DNA of 64,000 bases from Clarkia xantiana subsp. parviflora (GCA_036873135.1 JAPTYO010000002.1:35393452-35457451); one strand, 5' to 3'; shown: positions 42,559-55,200, numbered from the stretch's first letter. Notes: generated by a model from the letters alone, not told the origin. Translations and numbers: made by a program.

Positions 42559-44572
42559 ATGAGTAAGTTTCATATTCCTACTCCATTAGTTAGATACTGT
42601 TCCGTTTCGGACTATGACTCCGAGCCGGAGTGTTCGGAGTCGCATGGGCCGGAAACTGTGGTGGACATATATTCTTCTCCCGAGTCGGAGCCTCACTCGG
42701 AGTCAGGAGGACTACTCCAAACATTTGCTGGCAACATATTGGATCGCGACGACTATCAGCGTTATGTTGATCGTTCTGGGCTTTGTCCCCTGGTAGAGGC
42801 GTTCTTTCCCTTCGACGTTGTTACTGATGCTGCTGCGGGAACACCTAATGTGCCTCCAGAGGAGTTGTCAGCCGTGAATACCTCCCAAATTCGAGAGGCT
42901 TTGCGCTTCCCTTATTGTCGAGACTTGCGCAAATTGTGCCGCTACTACAAGATTTCCCCTCTTGATCTTGCGCCCGCCGGCATAAGGTATTGGGTTTGCT
43001 TTCGAGTGTCATGCCATCAGCAGTCATGGTATTACTCGACTCTGCTTTTCCGCTGCTTCTTCCGGCTCCAGCGTCCGGACTCGTCTGGCTTGTGTTCTAT
43101 CTCTGTCCGCTGGCCTTTGATGATGGGGGACGATTTATCTACCCTTGGATTAGGGGAGGTGAAGTGGGATACTACCCTTCATTTTGTTACTGATGTTGAC
43201 CGCTCAAAGGGACACTAGAAGAAGCATTACTTCTTCATTAACGACATGGGGACAACTTGGCCTATCATTCGTATTACAAAGACTGATCCCGTGCCGGATT
43301 TTCGTGTATTTTATGAGTCGGACAAAGCAGCGATAAAGGTGATATATTGGGCACACAAGGCGCGCACATATAGGGCCTTGCTTCGCCTGACGGAGCGAGA
43401 TTTGCGCAAGGCTGGGATTTGCACATATCCTTCGGGAGGTCCTTCGGTATGTTATGAACCTATATAACTTCATTGTGTTGTGATGTAGGCTGGTTTCATG
43501 GAAAAACTTCGCGCTTGCAGGCGGGCTCTCCGGGTGGTGTGGCTCCTCCCGTGCGGAGTGGTCGTACGGACGTTTCCGCTGTGCTCCAGGGCATGCAGCC
43601 CGGACACGGGAAGGGAAACGCGGGTAAGTTGCATCTTTGTAAGATCGTTTTTCTTGCATGTTCTCAATGGTCTTGTTCTTATCTTGCTTTTTTTTTTCTT
43701 TTTTGTAGGATGCGCAGACATATGCTAAGGGTGCGCTGTCATGTCTTGCGCCTGTGAGTATTCATCCTTACTCTTTTATATCTTGTATGTATGTTTTTTT
43801 TTGTTGTTACAACTTTGTTTGTTGTTGATCTCTGTGTTACTCTTATAGGCTGCTATTCAGATTCCATACCTTTCTTCCTTCGTGATTGAACTCACGGAGG
43901 AGAAGAAGGCACTCCGGGAGAAGTGCGATATCGCTTGTCGTGAGGCGGAGAGTGCGAAGGAGAAAGCGCGCTTCTTGAGCTCGATGGTCGCTGATTTAGA
44001 GATGGAGATTTCTTCCCGTCAGGCTCGAGTTGTTGCACTCGAGTCTGATATGGCTGCCCTTCAGGAGAAGGTTGTTGAGGATGGAGAGGCACACAGCCTT
44101 GCAGGCTGCGAGGGAGGAGGCGCATGCGGATAGCAAGGCTGAGGGCGTTGCAGAGTATAAGGACTCCGAGTCTTATCGTGCTGATATCCGGGCTGGTGCA
44201 GATGAGATGTTGTATGACTCCATCGAGGGCCTTATTGAACAGGTATATGCTGTTGCCCCCGATTTCTGCTTTGATCAGTTAGGTCCGTATGCCACCTTTG
44301 CCGTTGGGCATGTGGTTGTGTTGCGTCTTAGAGACGGGATTGTTTCCCCGCCTGCTGCGGTGGATGCCCCCTCGGTTGTTGAGGTGCCTGCCTTTGATGT
44401 TGTTGAGGTGAATGCCCCTGAGGATGTCGATAATGATACTCGTCAGTATGAGTTACTGTTTGATGATGATGGTGAGCCGGAGATAGTAGAGGGTACTTCT
44501 CTCGATGAGGTTGTCCCCGGGGAATGTGGAGATGCCGTTGTTGTGGATGTTCCTGACGTGGCATCAAGTTGA
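42559..44572 (+). pseudogene. Antisense gene of element C with 'putative gypsy type transposon' domain (PF04195)
   Basis: Transcribed against the element, it probably has exons 42559-43446, 43489-43623, 43709-43753 and 43849-44572, all with GT-AG borders. Exon 1 holds an acidic N-terminus and the PF04195-type domain (CPLVEAFFPFDVVTDAA, LRFPYCRDLRKLCRYYKIS, APAGIRYWVCFRV, FRCFFRLQRPDSSGL). The last exon encodes a coiled coil (TEEKKALREKCDIACREAE) and an acidic tail. Two lesions are seen: an in-frame TAG at 43216-43218, where a tryptophan codon is the obvious ancestor, and a frame change near 44085. Exon 2 has two open frames and its reading frame is undecided. The function of the family is unknown; it occurs in Gypsy-like elements. 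Confidence 0.75.
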
Positions 44573-44939
44573 TTGTTGTTTTTATCCCAAACTTTGTATA
44601 TAGTTTTGGCTCTCCGTGTTGGGTTGAGGTTGCTTTTGGGGTTTGTCCCTCTGAACCTTTTATGCTTATGTTTTTGTTTTTAACATTGTCGTATGAATCA
44701 TGTCATGAATGGTTAGTAATGAATGATAACTTGGTAGTAATATTTCATACCTTTGTTTTCATGATTGTCCACGTGATGTGGACTATTGAGTAGAGTTAAG
44801 ACTCATCCTCTAACTGGATGTGGCATCCGTAGTTGTAGTTAAGAGACATATGTCCTTGCATTGCGTGCCCCTCTTAGTTATACCAAGGCATGTCGAAATG
44901 GATATGTGTTAAACACATGTGTTGTATGCTTGTCGTATT

Positions 44940-45135
44940 TCATGGGTAGTAGTGCGCAAGACTTTAGAGTGACGCTTAGCATTTATGAGTAGTAATGCGT
45001 AAGGCCATTTTCCTAGCACTTGGCATTTATGTGTAGTAATGCGCAAGTCCTTAGAGTAACCCTTGACATTTATGAGTAGTAATGCGCAAGTCCTTAGAGT
45101 TACCCTTGGCATTTATGAGTAGTATTGCGCAAGAC
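44940..45135. repeat. About 60-bp tandem repeats in element C
   Basis: Four copies of a unit containing GCATTTATGAGTAGTAATGC and GCAAGTCCTTAGAGT. Confidence 0.88.
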
Positions 45136-45179
45136 CCGTATACATTCGTGAATGTGTTGTCTCGACGAGGCGAGACCTT

Positions 45180-45690
45180 AGTTTTTACCGTCTCTTAGTC
45201 CACTCTAAGGCGACGTTGTCACAAGACGCTACTTGCTTTTTTGGTGCGTTTTTCCATATGTTAGTTTGGAACATCCCTTGTAACGTTGTTACAAGGCGTT
45301 CTGTTGGCTAACCCAATTTTGCCTTGTGATGCTAATACACCTCTACGTTGTCAATCAAAGGGGCGTGACAGAGGTCGTGTAATACGCCTTGTAGTTTATA
45401 CCGTCTTTTGGGCCAATCCAAAGCGACGTTGTAGCAAGACACGACTTGCCATTTTGAAGTGTTTTATTTCCCGTACTTTGGGTACCCCCGCCGTATCGTT
45501 GTTGCAAGGCGTTCTGCTGACTAGTCCAGTTACTTGCCTTGCGATGCTACTACACCTCTGCCTGGTTATTCCAGGGGGTTGTACAAGATCGAGTTGCACG
45601 ACTTGTAGTTTTTTCCGTCTCTTGGGCCATTCCAAGGTGACGTTTGTGGCAAGACACTACTTGCTTGGTTGAAGTGTTTTATTTATGTTA
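45180..45690. repeat. About 210-bp tandem repeats in element C
   Basis: About two and a half copies with CGACGTTGTRRCAAGACRC, GTTGYTRCAAGGCGTTCTG and GCCTTGYGATGCTAMTACAC. Confidence 0.85.
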
Positions 45691-45844
45691 TTCGTTCACG
45701 GGTGAGATAACGATTTACAAGACTCGAATTGTATGTTTGGTGAGTTTTTCGTTGCGTTGTGCGTGGCAGCGATGGTAAGATATGCTCCTACCGGCGTAGA
45801 AAGGTGGTACGTAATAATGAACGCTACTTGTGAGTAGTAGTAGG

Positions 45845-46125
45845 TTCTCATGGGGTTGCCCTCATGAAGAGGACGTCGCGCCATGTTTTATGGGGTGAAT
45901 CATGCCCAAGTGTTTAGTAATTTATACTGGGTGTCATTTTCCTCAGTAAGATGTCATGGGGTTGCCCTCGTAAAGATGATGTCGCGCCATGTAAATGTGT
46001 GGGGTTGCCCTCGTATAGAGGATGTTGCACCACGTAGTAGATGATCGCCTCTTGGTTGAAAAATCCAAGGTATGGTCGTTGTAATCATGGGGTTGCCCCG
46101 AGTGGGGATGTCACGCCATGTTATT
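45845..46125. repeat. GGGGTTGCCC tandem-like repeats in element C
   Basis: Four copies of GGGGTTGCCCTCRTRAAGA with GCGCCATGT, irregularly spaced. Confidence 0.75.
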
Positions 46126-46567
46126 TGAAAGTAATCCTTAGAAAAAAAATTCCGGTTGTACTTGTATAGAGTAGACATAATAGATGTCATGCGAGAGAGG
46201 GTATTGAGTATTCGTTGTTGATGTCGAGTATTGACATGTTGGTGGCATATAAAGGCCATTTATTGTGTTTAGCATAATAGCTTGTATTGTTGATGCATGT
46301 TTAATGCATATAGTCCACTACTTGGTGTTATTCCAGAGTAGGGAATGTAAGGAGGTAATGTACCTTCGAAAATACATTAACTTCATTATTTTTCTTGTCG
46401 TATGTACATTGCTGGATAGATGGGGTCAACTAATCACCCATATGTAAATAATCTACTAAGAGCTTAAACTACTTAGGAAATTAAAGCTTGAAAGTAAATG
46501 GATGAATAAAGCTGTGCGTAACGCAGTAATGAGGAGGGATGTGATTGTCACCTCCCAATCCGTTTGT

Positions 46568-47164
46568 TCACGTGGTGTGATGGGTACATGCCACGCGATG
46601 TTGCAGAGCTCCGAGGGCTATCATTTCTTCGATTTCAACTCGCAGGATGAGACAGTCGTTAGTGCTGTGACCCCAGGCTTTGTGGAATTTGCACCAATGC
46701 ATGATGTTGGTTCCCAGGAACGCATGCGGTGTCTCCCGTGGGGAGGGTATTTTGTTTTGTAGGATGCTCACAAACAGCTCTTCGACCTCTGTGTTCAGAG
46801 GCATGAATGCATATTCTGGGCCATCAAGTATGCTCATGCTTGTGCCTTGTTAAAAAGATACCTCTACCTCGCCTGCGGGTGGCTTGCTCCACCCCAGTTC
46901 ATGCTCACAAGAGACTGCTCTTCCTAGTTTGTCTTTGAGGTCACTCATTGGTTGAGTGGTCTTCCAACCATATTCTCTTCCAAGCAGGAGGAAGGATCGC
47001 GCGTTCGAGTTCATGAAGAACGCGTTGATCACTGCCTCCTTTGTTGCCTTCAGCAAAGCTGCATTCCGCGTAAAGCGCCTGAAGTATTCTAGAGTTGTCT
47101 CGTTTTCTTCCTTCTTGATGCCCCAAAAACTCTGCGGTGTTAGGACTTGTGGATAGTTTGTCGG
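46568..47164 (-). pseudogene. Element C gag fragment with zinc-binding motif
   Basis: It encodes a gag segment (QSFWGIKKEENETTLEYF, ATKEAVINAFFMNSNARSF) and, in a second frame, the zinc-like motif WCKFHKAWGHSTNDC, equivalent to CRYHRANGHDTENC of the intact Gypsy element. Frames are broken. It lies downstream of a protease fragment, which is the reverse of the normal order. Confidence 0.7.
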
Positions 47165-47569
47165 CCGTGTAGGATCAAATAGTTGTTCAAGACGCATCTC
47201 TTCCACTTGCTTGTCTTCTTCCTGCTTGGGAATACCCTGCCTGATCATGGCGATGGAGAGTTGTTGTTTATGCCTTAGAGCGTTTACATAGCACTGTTGT
47301 GCTGCCGTTTGATCTCCTAAGATTTCTCCAACTCAATTCCTTGTCGGGAATTTCAGCTTATGGTGTGCTGTGGATGGAACTATCTCATAAGGATTATGGT
47401 TGTTCTTCCCAATATCTCATTATATGCCCCCTAAGGTTTCAACCACAATAAAGTTGACATTAATGTCTAACTTTGTCCATCCTTCTCCTAGTGTTACTGG
47501 GAGTGTGATTGTACCCAGAGGGTATTTCGCAGCGCCTGCGAAGCTTATGAGTTGGAACGTTCCGGGGCT
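47165..47569 (-). pseudogene. Element C protease end and linker fragment
   Basis: On the minus strand FQLISFAGAAKYPLGTITLP matches the region FPMVGFSGSTSYPLGMITLP of the intact Gypsy protease. It is followed by degenerate sequence with GEILGDQ and QCYVNALR, and then KQVEEMRLEQLFDPTRP, the usual protease-RT linker type. Several stops interrupt it. It runs directly into gag sequence at about 47165. Confidence 0.7.
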
Positions 47570-47845
47570 CCGGTTGCCTTTGACCATCTCCTCTCGAGTC
47601 GGAGCTCCGATGCCCGACCACCTCGTGTATGGGTCATCAAACATGGAGATCGAGCTACGCTCCGCCTTAGTGACGTACCTCTCCGACCGGCATCCCCACC
47701 ATCATGATTCCGAGCCGACACCAACGATCTACACTTCCGCAACCGCACGCCGCCACACCGAACGAAGTAAGTGTCGTATCCTTGTTACGATATCATGTCT
47801 TACTAACGTGTTTGTTTTAGCGTGCATGTAGTTTAAATTCTTACA
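47570..47845 (+). repeat. Element D 5' LTR, truncated
   Basis: Matches 55588-55858 and lacks the first about 185 bp of the LTR. Confidence 0.85.
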
Positions 47846-47847
47846 AT

Positions 47848-47858
47848 TGTATCAGAGC
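47848..47858 (+). other. Element D primer-binding site
   Basis: TGTATCAGAGC, a degenerate form of TGGTATCAGAGC (initiator methionine tRNA type), two bases after the LTR. Confidence 0.7.
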
Positions 47859-48282
47859 TGAAGGCTCGGTTTTCGGCCATCACCACGTCGTCGTCGTGAC
47901 GATCGTCTTGTCGATCATAGACTCCACTGTTTTAAGTTTTTCTCGCTCGGTTCGTTTTCTATGTGTTTGAACGATCATAAATGAGCTTTTGGCGCTAATT
48001 ACCACGCCAGAAGGGTCACGTTCACAAGGGCTACGGTCCCTAATGAACCCCGACGAAATCCGACCGTTTTCGTGGCCAAACGTGGCCGTGAAACTCCCAC
48101 TCAATATCACGACGTTCGTTGGCTCTATAAGAGTGTGCTTATCGTAGAGTAGGGCTCTGGCCATCTCCATGCGAAATATGGTGGTTGTGGCCACTAAAAC
48201 GAGCTCGAACGTAGAGAAGATAAATTTCTTGTTGCCGTAAATGAATTTTCCGACGAACGGTTACCACGGAGTCGCCGGTGAT

Positions 48283-49228
48283 TAGGGATGGCAACGGGTC
48301 TCGGGGCCTCGCTGACCCCCGGGGCCCCGACCCGGTTTTGACCCGCCGACCCGCCGGGTACGGGGCGGGTTCGGGTTGGGCCAGGGGCGGGGGCGGGGCG
48401 GGTCGGGTCCGGGTTTAGTATCTCGGGGCCCGTAGACCCGCCCCGGATTAGCAATAGGTAATATTTATTAGTATTATGGTTCAGATTGTAATTATTAAAA
48501 AAAAAGGACCCAACTATAAATAGCATAAAGTTAAGTTAGATTATTATTAGGGTTACTTGCCATTACCACCATTTTTACCAGCGCAACTTTTTATTTTTTT
48601 CAATCCAGCAAGGAACAGAACAGAACGGCAGACTCCAGCGACCAGCAGCTCCAGCGGCTCAGCACGGCAGTCCAGCTCCAGATTCCAGCGGCTCGCACAG
48701 CACGGCAGCTCCTTGCACTCGGCCTCGCCTTAGTTCTCCACCCAGCCGCGCGCCCACCGGTGACCACCACGTCCCCGCCCACCGGCCACCGCGTCCACTG
48801 TCGGCCACCGCGTCCATTGCCGGCCACCACGTCCACTGCCGGACACCGCGTCCACTGCCGTCCACCACCGCGTCCACTATCGTCCACCATGACCACCACC
48901 GCGTCCAGAGACAACATATTCGACGAAATAATCCATTGTCAGCAGTGGATTTTTAATCAAGGTAATCCATTGTCAGCAGCGATCGATTCAGCGCCTTATA
49001 CCTCTGTATTCGACGGAATAATCCATTGTCGTCTTTTTCAGTTTTATCTTGAAAAAAAAAAACAGGTCAATCAGTTTCGGGTCGGGTCGGGGCCCTGCGG
49101 GTTGACCCGCGGGATTTTTTGCCCCGCCTGACCCGCCCCTCGAGGCACATGTTCCCGGGTGTGGGTCTGTAATGTCGACCTGCGGGGCGGATCCGGGGCT
49201 ATGAAAACCCGCCCCGTTGCCATCCCTA
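48283..49228. mobile_element. Non-autonomous hAT element, 946 bp
   Basis: Terminal inverted repeats TAGGGATGGCAACGGG and CCCGTTGCCATCCCTA are flanked by a perfect 8-bp duplication CCGGTGAT (48275-48282, 49229-49236). No transposase is encoded. The sub-terminal regions are GC-rich (GGGTCGGGTC, CCCGCCCC) and the interior holds a C-rich minisatellite at 48760-48900. Confidence 0.95.
48760..48905. repeat. About 18-bp minisatellite inside the hAT element
   Basis: Degenerate units of GGCCACCGCGTCCACTGCC, about seven copies. They produce long frames without stops in several frames; these are not treated as genes. Confidence 0.85.
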
Positions 49229-49236
49229 CCGGTGAT

Positions 49237-52200
49237 ATGTCGCCGGTTACGGTTGCAAGTAAAAACGGTTACAAAGTGAGTGGAGTGGTGGGTTAGGATG
49301 GATAGTGGGTGGCGAGATAATGGTGGGTGTATGCATGGACATGTAGAAGTTGCAAATTACGTGTAGTTTTTGGAAACCGACGTGATGAAGAAGAAGACAT
49401 TCCAAACCGGTCTGATTTATTTGGTTCGACCGTTATTTTAAAATATGACCGGTTCATTTTTTTTGTCAGACCGGTAGTCTATTTAATCAAGTGGGCTGAA
49501 ATTTTTTTTAACATGACGTGGGCCAGACTCAGGTGGGCCGAATTTTTTTTAACCAGGCCTTGTATTTTGGTTTCGACCCCTGTCAGTTTTCAACCTATGT
49601 TTTAATTTGACAAGGGAAGGCTACGTGCTCTTTAATGTTGACTGGGTCGACTCCTTTGAACGATGATCTTCCAGTTTTTTTTTTTTTTTTCAGTTGACCA
49701 CGGTCAACATTTTAAAATCTTTTTTTTTTTCAGCCCTTTTTTTATTTATAAAAGTTGCAAATTGGTCCTCAATTTTTTTTTAGCAAATTTGTTTGCAAAG
49801 AGGTCCATAATTTTTTTATAGATGGTGCATGTGGCTCCTATATAAGTTTTAAATTGGGTGGATAAGGTCCCAAATAAATTTATGATGTGAATTTAGGAAA
49901 TTAGTTTTCCTTATTCAAGGTTAATCATCATAAATATTAAGTGAGAGCAAATGACTCCCTTAGTAAGGTTATCTTGGCGAATTTAGTATAATAGTTTTAC
50001 TAAGTGTCGGTTTAACCCCTAAACACTAATGAGTGTTAAATTATTGTGGATTTGTTCACATTAATCAATATTGGAATTAGTTTCCCATAATTCAATAGCA
50101 TTTACCACGTATGCACATGGATGTCAAGTAAGTATGCTTTATAATATTATTTAGTTTAATATTAAAGCATTTTTAAGCTCTTTTTAAATTTATTAGTGTC
50201 ATGCTTAAGAGTGCTATTTTGTTTAGCATTATGTTTACTAAGATTGCATGTTGGCCCCCGTAGTTTGAATGTGTTTCAACTACATGCGAATATGTTTCAC
50301 AGAGTCTTATGAGACGCTATTGTAATATTCTTGAGTTGAAATTGAGGAATTAAATTATTTATAGAAAGACCGAGCTTGAAGTGGAAACTTGACGTCGCGC
50401 CCCCTCCTCCCCGACCTGGGAACTACGTTCTGTCTAGAAACGGGAGTGTTGGGGCCTGTCTCGCAAACCCTTCGGTCCATCTGAGAATTTTCCTCTAAAC
50501 TTAACTTTTGAGAATTTGCATGAAGGTCCCTAAGTCTTTAAAACAGGTTTTTTATGCGAGATATGTCTTGCTAAATTCGTATGGGGTGCTAGTTTTTAGT
50601 TATGTGTTAAGCATGATCCTTGTTAATTTGTTCAACATCCACGTGTTAGTGCATATCTTGAGCATCTATATCTTGCTTACTATGACATGATATTTATTTT
50701 GCTAACCATGATACATGTTGATTTATGTGGTATCCATGTATAGGAATATTTGATATGCATGCTAGCATGATATATTGGATTTATGTCGTATCATTTCAAA
50801 TCATTCAAGTAAGCATGCTCGTACGTTTGATGTTTGTTGTGTACCAAACATGATGCATGATGATGATTTATTTAGAATTCATGCGTAAGTCAACATGTGT
50901 TTTATTAGACATTCATGTATTTGAATCATGATTGCATGTTGACTTAATCAATGTGATTGGAACTCGACTAGATTATTGGCTAAAATTAATTCTCGATGAG
51001 CATGTACTTTGGACGATGATTGGGAACATAGTGAACTTTTGAATCTGGGACATGCTTACTTTAATTAATTCGGTCAATAAGAAAGTTGAGTGTAACATGT
51101 GTAAGTATGATGAACAATGATTCTTGCATGCCTTGTTGAATGATCCTGATATGGTGTTATCTCTTTTGTGTAAAAGAATGACATCGGTCCTCCAAAAGAT
51201 TGTCACCGAACTTAGTTGTGCGCTAATGTTGAATGATGATAACTCTGAGGTCTGGCAGGAGAAAGTTATGTACTTGCTCCAAATGCTAGAAATTCTGGAG
51301 ACCATATTCAGTGACATGGAAAATCCTAAAGCAGGGAATATGGCCCAGCAGAGGTGAAACCTAAGAGTCTATGCAGTCTGAAAGTGCAGAATTGCACCGC
51401 GTGTATCATTTTGTTGAGTGCTACGAATGATAGTATGTTCAAGGAATTTCAAGGTTATCAGAGTGCTACGGTGCTTTGAAACGACTGGAATAAGAAATTT
51501 AGTTTTCATCCCACATAAAGGAAATTGTTCATGACTGTGTGAATTACCTCTTATAAGAGGCACCTTAAATACTCTCTGAAGTTACATATTTGGCATGTGG
51601 CCGATATGATAATTGAATTCAGGCACATTGGTAATATATTCACTGAAAGGTAGAAACTCTAGGTTGTAACTAGCTCCTTACACGATTCGTAGCAGCGTGT
51701 AAAAATGCAGTTGTCTGACTCTATTTGGGCTACCACTCTAGAATAAGTTGAGCGACTTCTAAAGCTAGAAGAGGAAGGGCATAAGAGTAGGAGAACTCTA
51801 GCCGAGTTGCATGTGTTGACTTCCTCCAAAAGCCAAAAAGAGACCAATGAGACAATATCGTGGTAAGAATGATGAGCATGATGGGTCAAGTCGGATATCG
51901 AAGATGAATGAAATTAGCGAGCAGAAATGTCCGCACTATGTCCAAATGGCTAAGAAAAGTGCTATAGTTGTAGCTGATAGGTTACTACTCAAATAAATGC
52001 ACTACTCTGAAGCGTCATGTATGTCTTGATGCTTAAACTAGTAGACTATTGAGTTTCTAGTTCGAGCAATTAGTCTATGAGTTGTGACTCAGGATCAAAC
52101 CATGGACATCTTCAAAAATTCAACAAAACCATGATATGTACGGAAGCTCGAGCTGCAGCCGAATGAGTTGTCATCTGCAAGCTATGTCTATGAGACAATC

Positions 52201-55200
52201 GAGTCCACAATGCCTTACTATTTGGTTGAATTGCTGATTTCAGTCTTTGTTTCTGTTAGACCTAGTTGTTCATTTAAGATTTCCATGACAATGAGTTTAT
52301 GATATATGGTCATTTTCGGTGGATTTTTTGTATATCACAGTTGCATCTAGCAATGATTTCAATATATTTAAATATTTGTCTCAAGTTTGCTAGCGACGTG
52401 ACCGGAAGCCTTGTGTAGGCAAACAGAATTAGTTCAAATTAGACATCTACTAGCCCATATTTGTTGTGGGAAGGCTTAAATATGTTTCGTATCATGTATA
52501 TTTATTTGATATTCTACAGATGGCTAAGCGAGTCTTGTAGATGAATTGGATAAATAAAGAACTTGTGGTTCTCATATACGATAAGATGGTGGTAAACTCA
52601 TCGACTTGACTTGTAAAGATACGTCATATAAAGAAATTGTTCATTATGTTGACTATTTTTTTTGGCACTATGCAACGTACGCTTGTTGCTAGAAGACATA
52701 GATGCTACGCTTCTGAAGATGGTTGAGTCAGTGACGACATTGGTCCAATAATACACTACCTATGGTAATATCCGTGTCTCTCCACAAGGAGGACCCACCT
52801 TATATCGAGACGAATGTTTGTCAACATGATCAAGTGCCTAAATATTAGGTGCATACCACTTCATATATGTTATGATCCGGAAAAATCCGAAAGTGGGAGC
52901 AAGTTTGTGCCTAAACTAAAAAATGTCGAAATGAACATGTTTATCCTTATAAAGGGAAAAGTGGGTTGTGACCATTTTTTACTTGAGCTAAATGTACCAA
53001 GACAACTTCATTCGAGTGAGAGGATTTTTGCAGATGTTGAATAAGTTTCTCTTCATGTTCACCTTTTTCACCACCAGTTGCGAATGTAAATTATCTTGGT
53101 CATGATCTTAGTTCAAGCGGGAGCAAGAACTTTCATGTTGTTACCCGAAATGAGTAAAGGTTAACGTTCCAGTGGGAGCGTGTACAAAAGGTTCTTAATC
53201 CTAGTGGGAGCTTATGTGGCTTCTAATACACTTTAAGGAAAATGGAGGACAAGATGGATGACGTGAAGCGAAAATGGATCGGTGAGGTCCTAAAAGTCAT
53301 GAAAATTTGAGATGTGCCTCGAATAATTGCGAGTGTTGTATTCGCATGAACCCAGCCACGTTGATCTTGGATGTAGATATTGCCTTTGAAATATTAAAGT
53401 AGAAATCGAAGCACTTCTCCATATTGTGGTATGAGAGTGCAGCTTTTGGACTATGGTGGTCTGTTAGCATTCTACTTTATTCCCTCGAGGCAATATTAAT
53501 AATGATGGTGTGTTAGTCATGTCAGATGTTTTAGTCACTACGGACTAAGACTATTATTAAAACATCGACAAGATCATGTAAACTAAATGTGCTTGACACA
53601 TAGTACGTGCTGGAAGTTACGAAGTTAATCAAATGAGTCCAAGACTTAGTTGATGTCCGGATGGTAAAACAATACAATCTCGGAATTAAGATTCTGAGAG
53701 ATCATTTGAGAAAATTTGTTCTTGGGTGATTGATCATATTATTACCTCGATAAGCTAACTATGTATAAATGTCATGACTTGATGCGCTAAATGTCTTAAT
53801 TAAGATGAGCTCACACGGGTGTCTTGTGCATGTTGTGACGTGCACTAAACCCACTATTAAATCGGGCATATGGCTCTACTTGGATTGATGCTCAAGGATC
53901 AGATAACGATGGTTGTTGAGGCGTCGTACATATGTGTATAACAAAATAAAGTGAAGTTGTTCCTAGTGGGAGTAACGACCTCCTTAGGAAAATGTTTCTT
54001 ACTGACTGGGCATCAAATACTTAGAAACGAGTGCAAACTTCACTATATGTGAATGAAGGATTAGATTTGATCTATAAGGTTCTTATATATATTCCGGATG
54101 ATGCACATTATTGCTTCAGTGTTAGTCTACTGGTAATTGTGCTGTAATATTTTTCCGAAGAGGATCCTAACGATGTTTGAACATTCAATAGACCAATATA
54201 ACTATGCATAAGGCATGGTTTCATGCAAGATGGTGAATGTGAAGTGATAGTCGATGAATGATGGATAAACGGTATGTCCGTAAAGCCCTTGCATATATGC
54301 AATTCATCGACATTTGATCACAATGAAGACAAATGGTCTTGAACATTGTGTAAAAAGCGAGGTAGCTTGCTTATTTTTTCCAATGATAACATCACAATGT
54401 TCATTTTTATCAATACGTTTGATTTGAATACACACGTGTTTATTGTGATTGTTATGTGCATTCACTCGAATTTTAAATGTATGTCGGGTAAACTAGAGGT
54501 TAGCTCTCTCACACGAGTAACCGCCTCCAAGTCCTAGGGGACGTTACGTCTTTGTGACGATTGGGAGATGAGACATGATTTTGAGCTTAAAATTTCCAAG
54601 TGGATGATTGGAGAGCTAACTGCTCGAATTCATAAGTCGTTCGTTGACATGCGGTCATCGATGATTAAAGTGGAATTTGTTTCCACTTAGTTTACCTTAG
54701 AGACGGATGGGAGTTAGTGGACTCTTGTTCGAGTGCATGTGGAATTTGAAATGACATCCGCACAACACTGTCTTTGAGTAAGACAAATGACATACGCTCC
54801 AGGGAAAAGGAGAAGAGTGCTGTAACACATGTTTCATACCGTGTGTGCTATGCGACCATGGGTTTACACAAGCATGATCTCAGCTTGTTGTAGTGTGAGA
54901 CCCAGGATCCTTATGAGGTTCCTAAATTGTGTGCCCTCACGACTCTGATCAGAGACTTGAGACCTGACACGATGTTCGCTAGCTTAGTGTGTTTCCAAAT
55001 GGCCACCTACATATTCGGCCTGGCGGGACATGTCGAGAAAAGCGAGTCGGTTTGGTGTTGAAAGGATCGTGATAAGAGGAAGATTGTCAACAAAATCTCT
55101 TTTAGAATTGTATTTACGGTGCGCACCAATCATGAATTAGTTTCGTGGTTGATGATACAATGTATAACTAATGAGATCTTGTAGATACCTGAATGAGGTT

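Larger units (their letters stand above)
40257..47569 (-). mobile_element. Element C, Tat-type, 5' end lost
   Basis: The 3' LTR at 40257-40897 is followed by a polypurine tract, non-coding sequence, an antisense gene, tandem arrays and degenerate gag and protease pieces in minus orientation. No 5' LTR or primer-binding site is found; the sequence breaks at about 47569 against a truncated LTR of element D. The TGATGGGTATACG terminus and GGGGGCAAA tract are of the same type as those of the intact Gypsy element and element B. Confidence 0.72.

Noticed and set aside
48659..48917. Overlapping minus-strand open frames rich in G, R and W
   Set aside because: They read through the 18-bp minisatellite of the hAT element. 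Repeats with a period divisible by three stay open in several frames without being genes.
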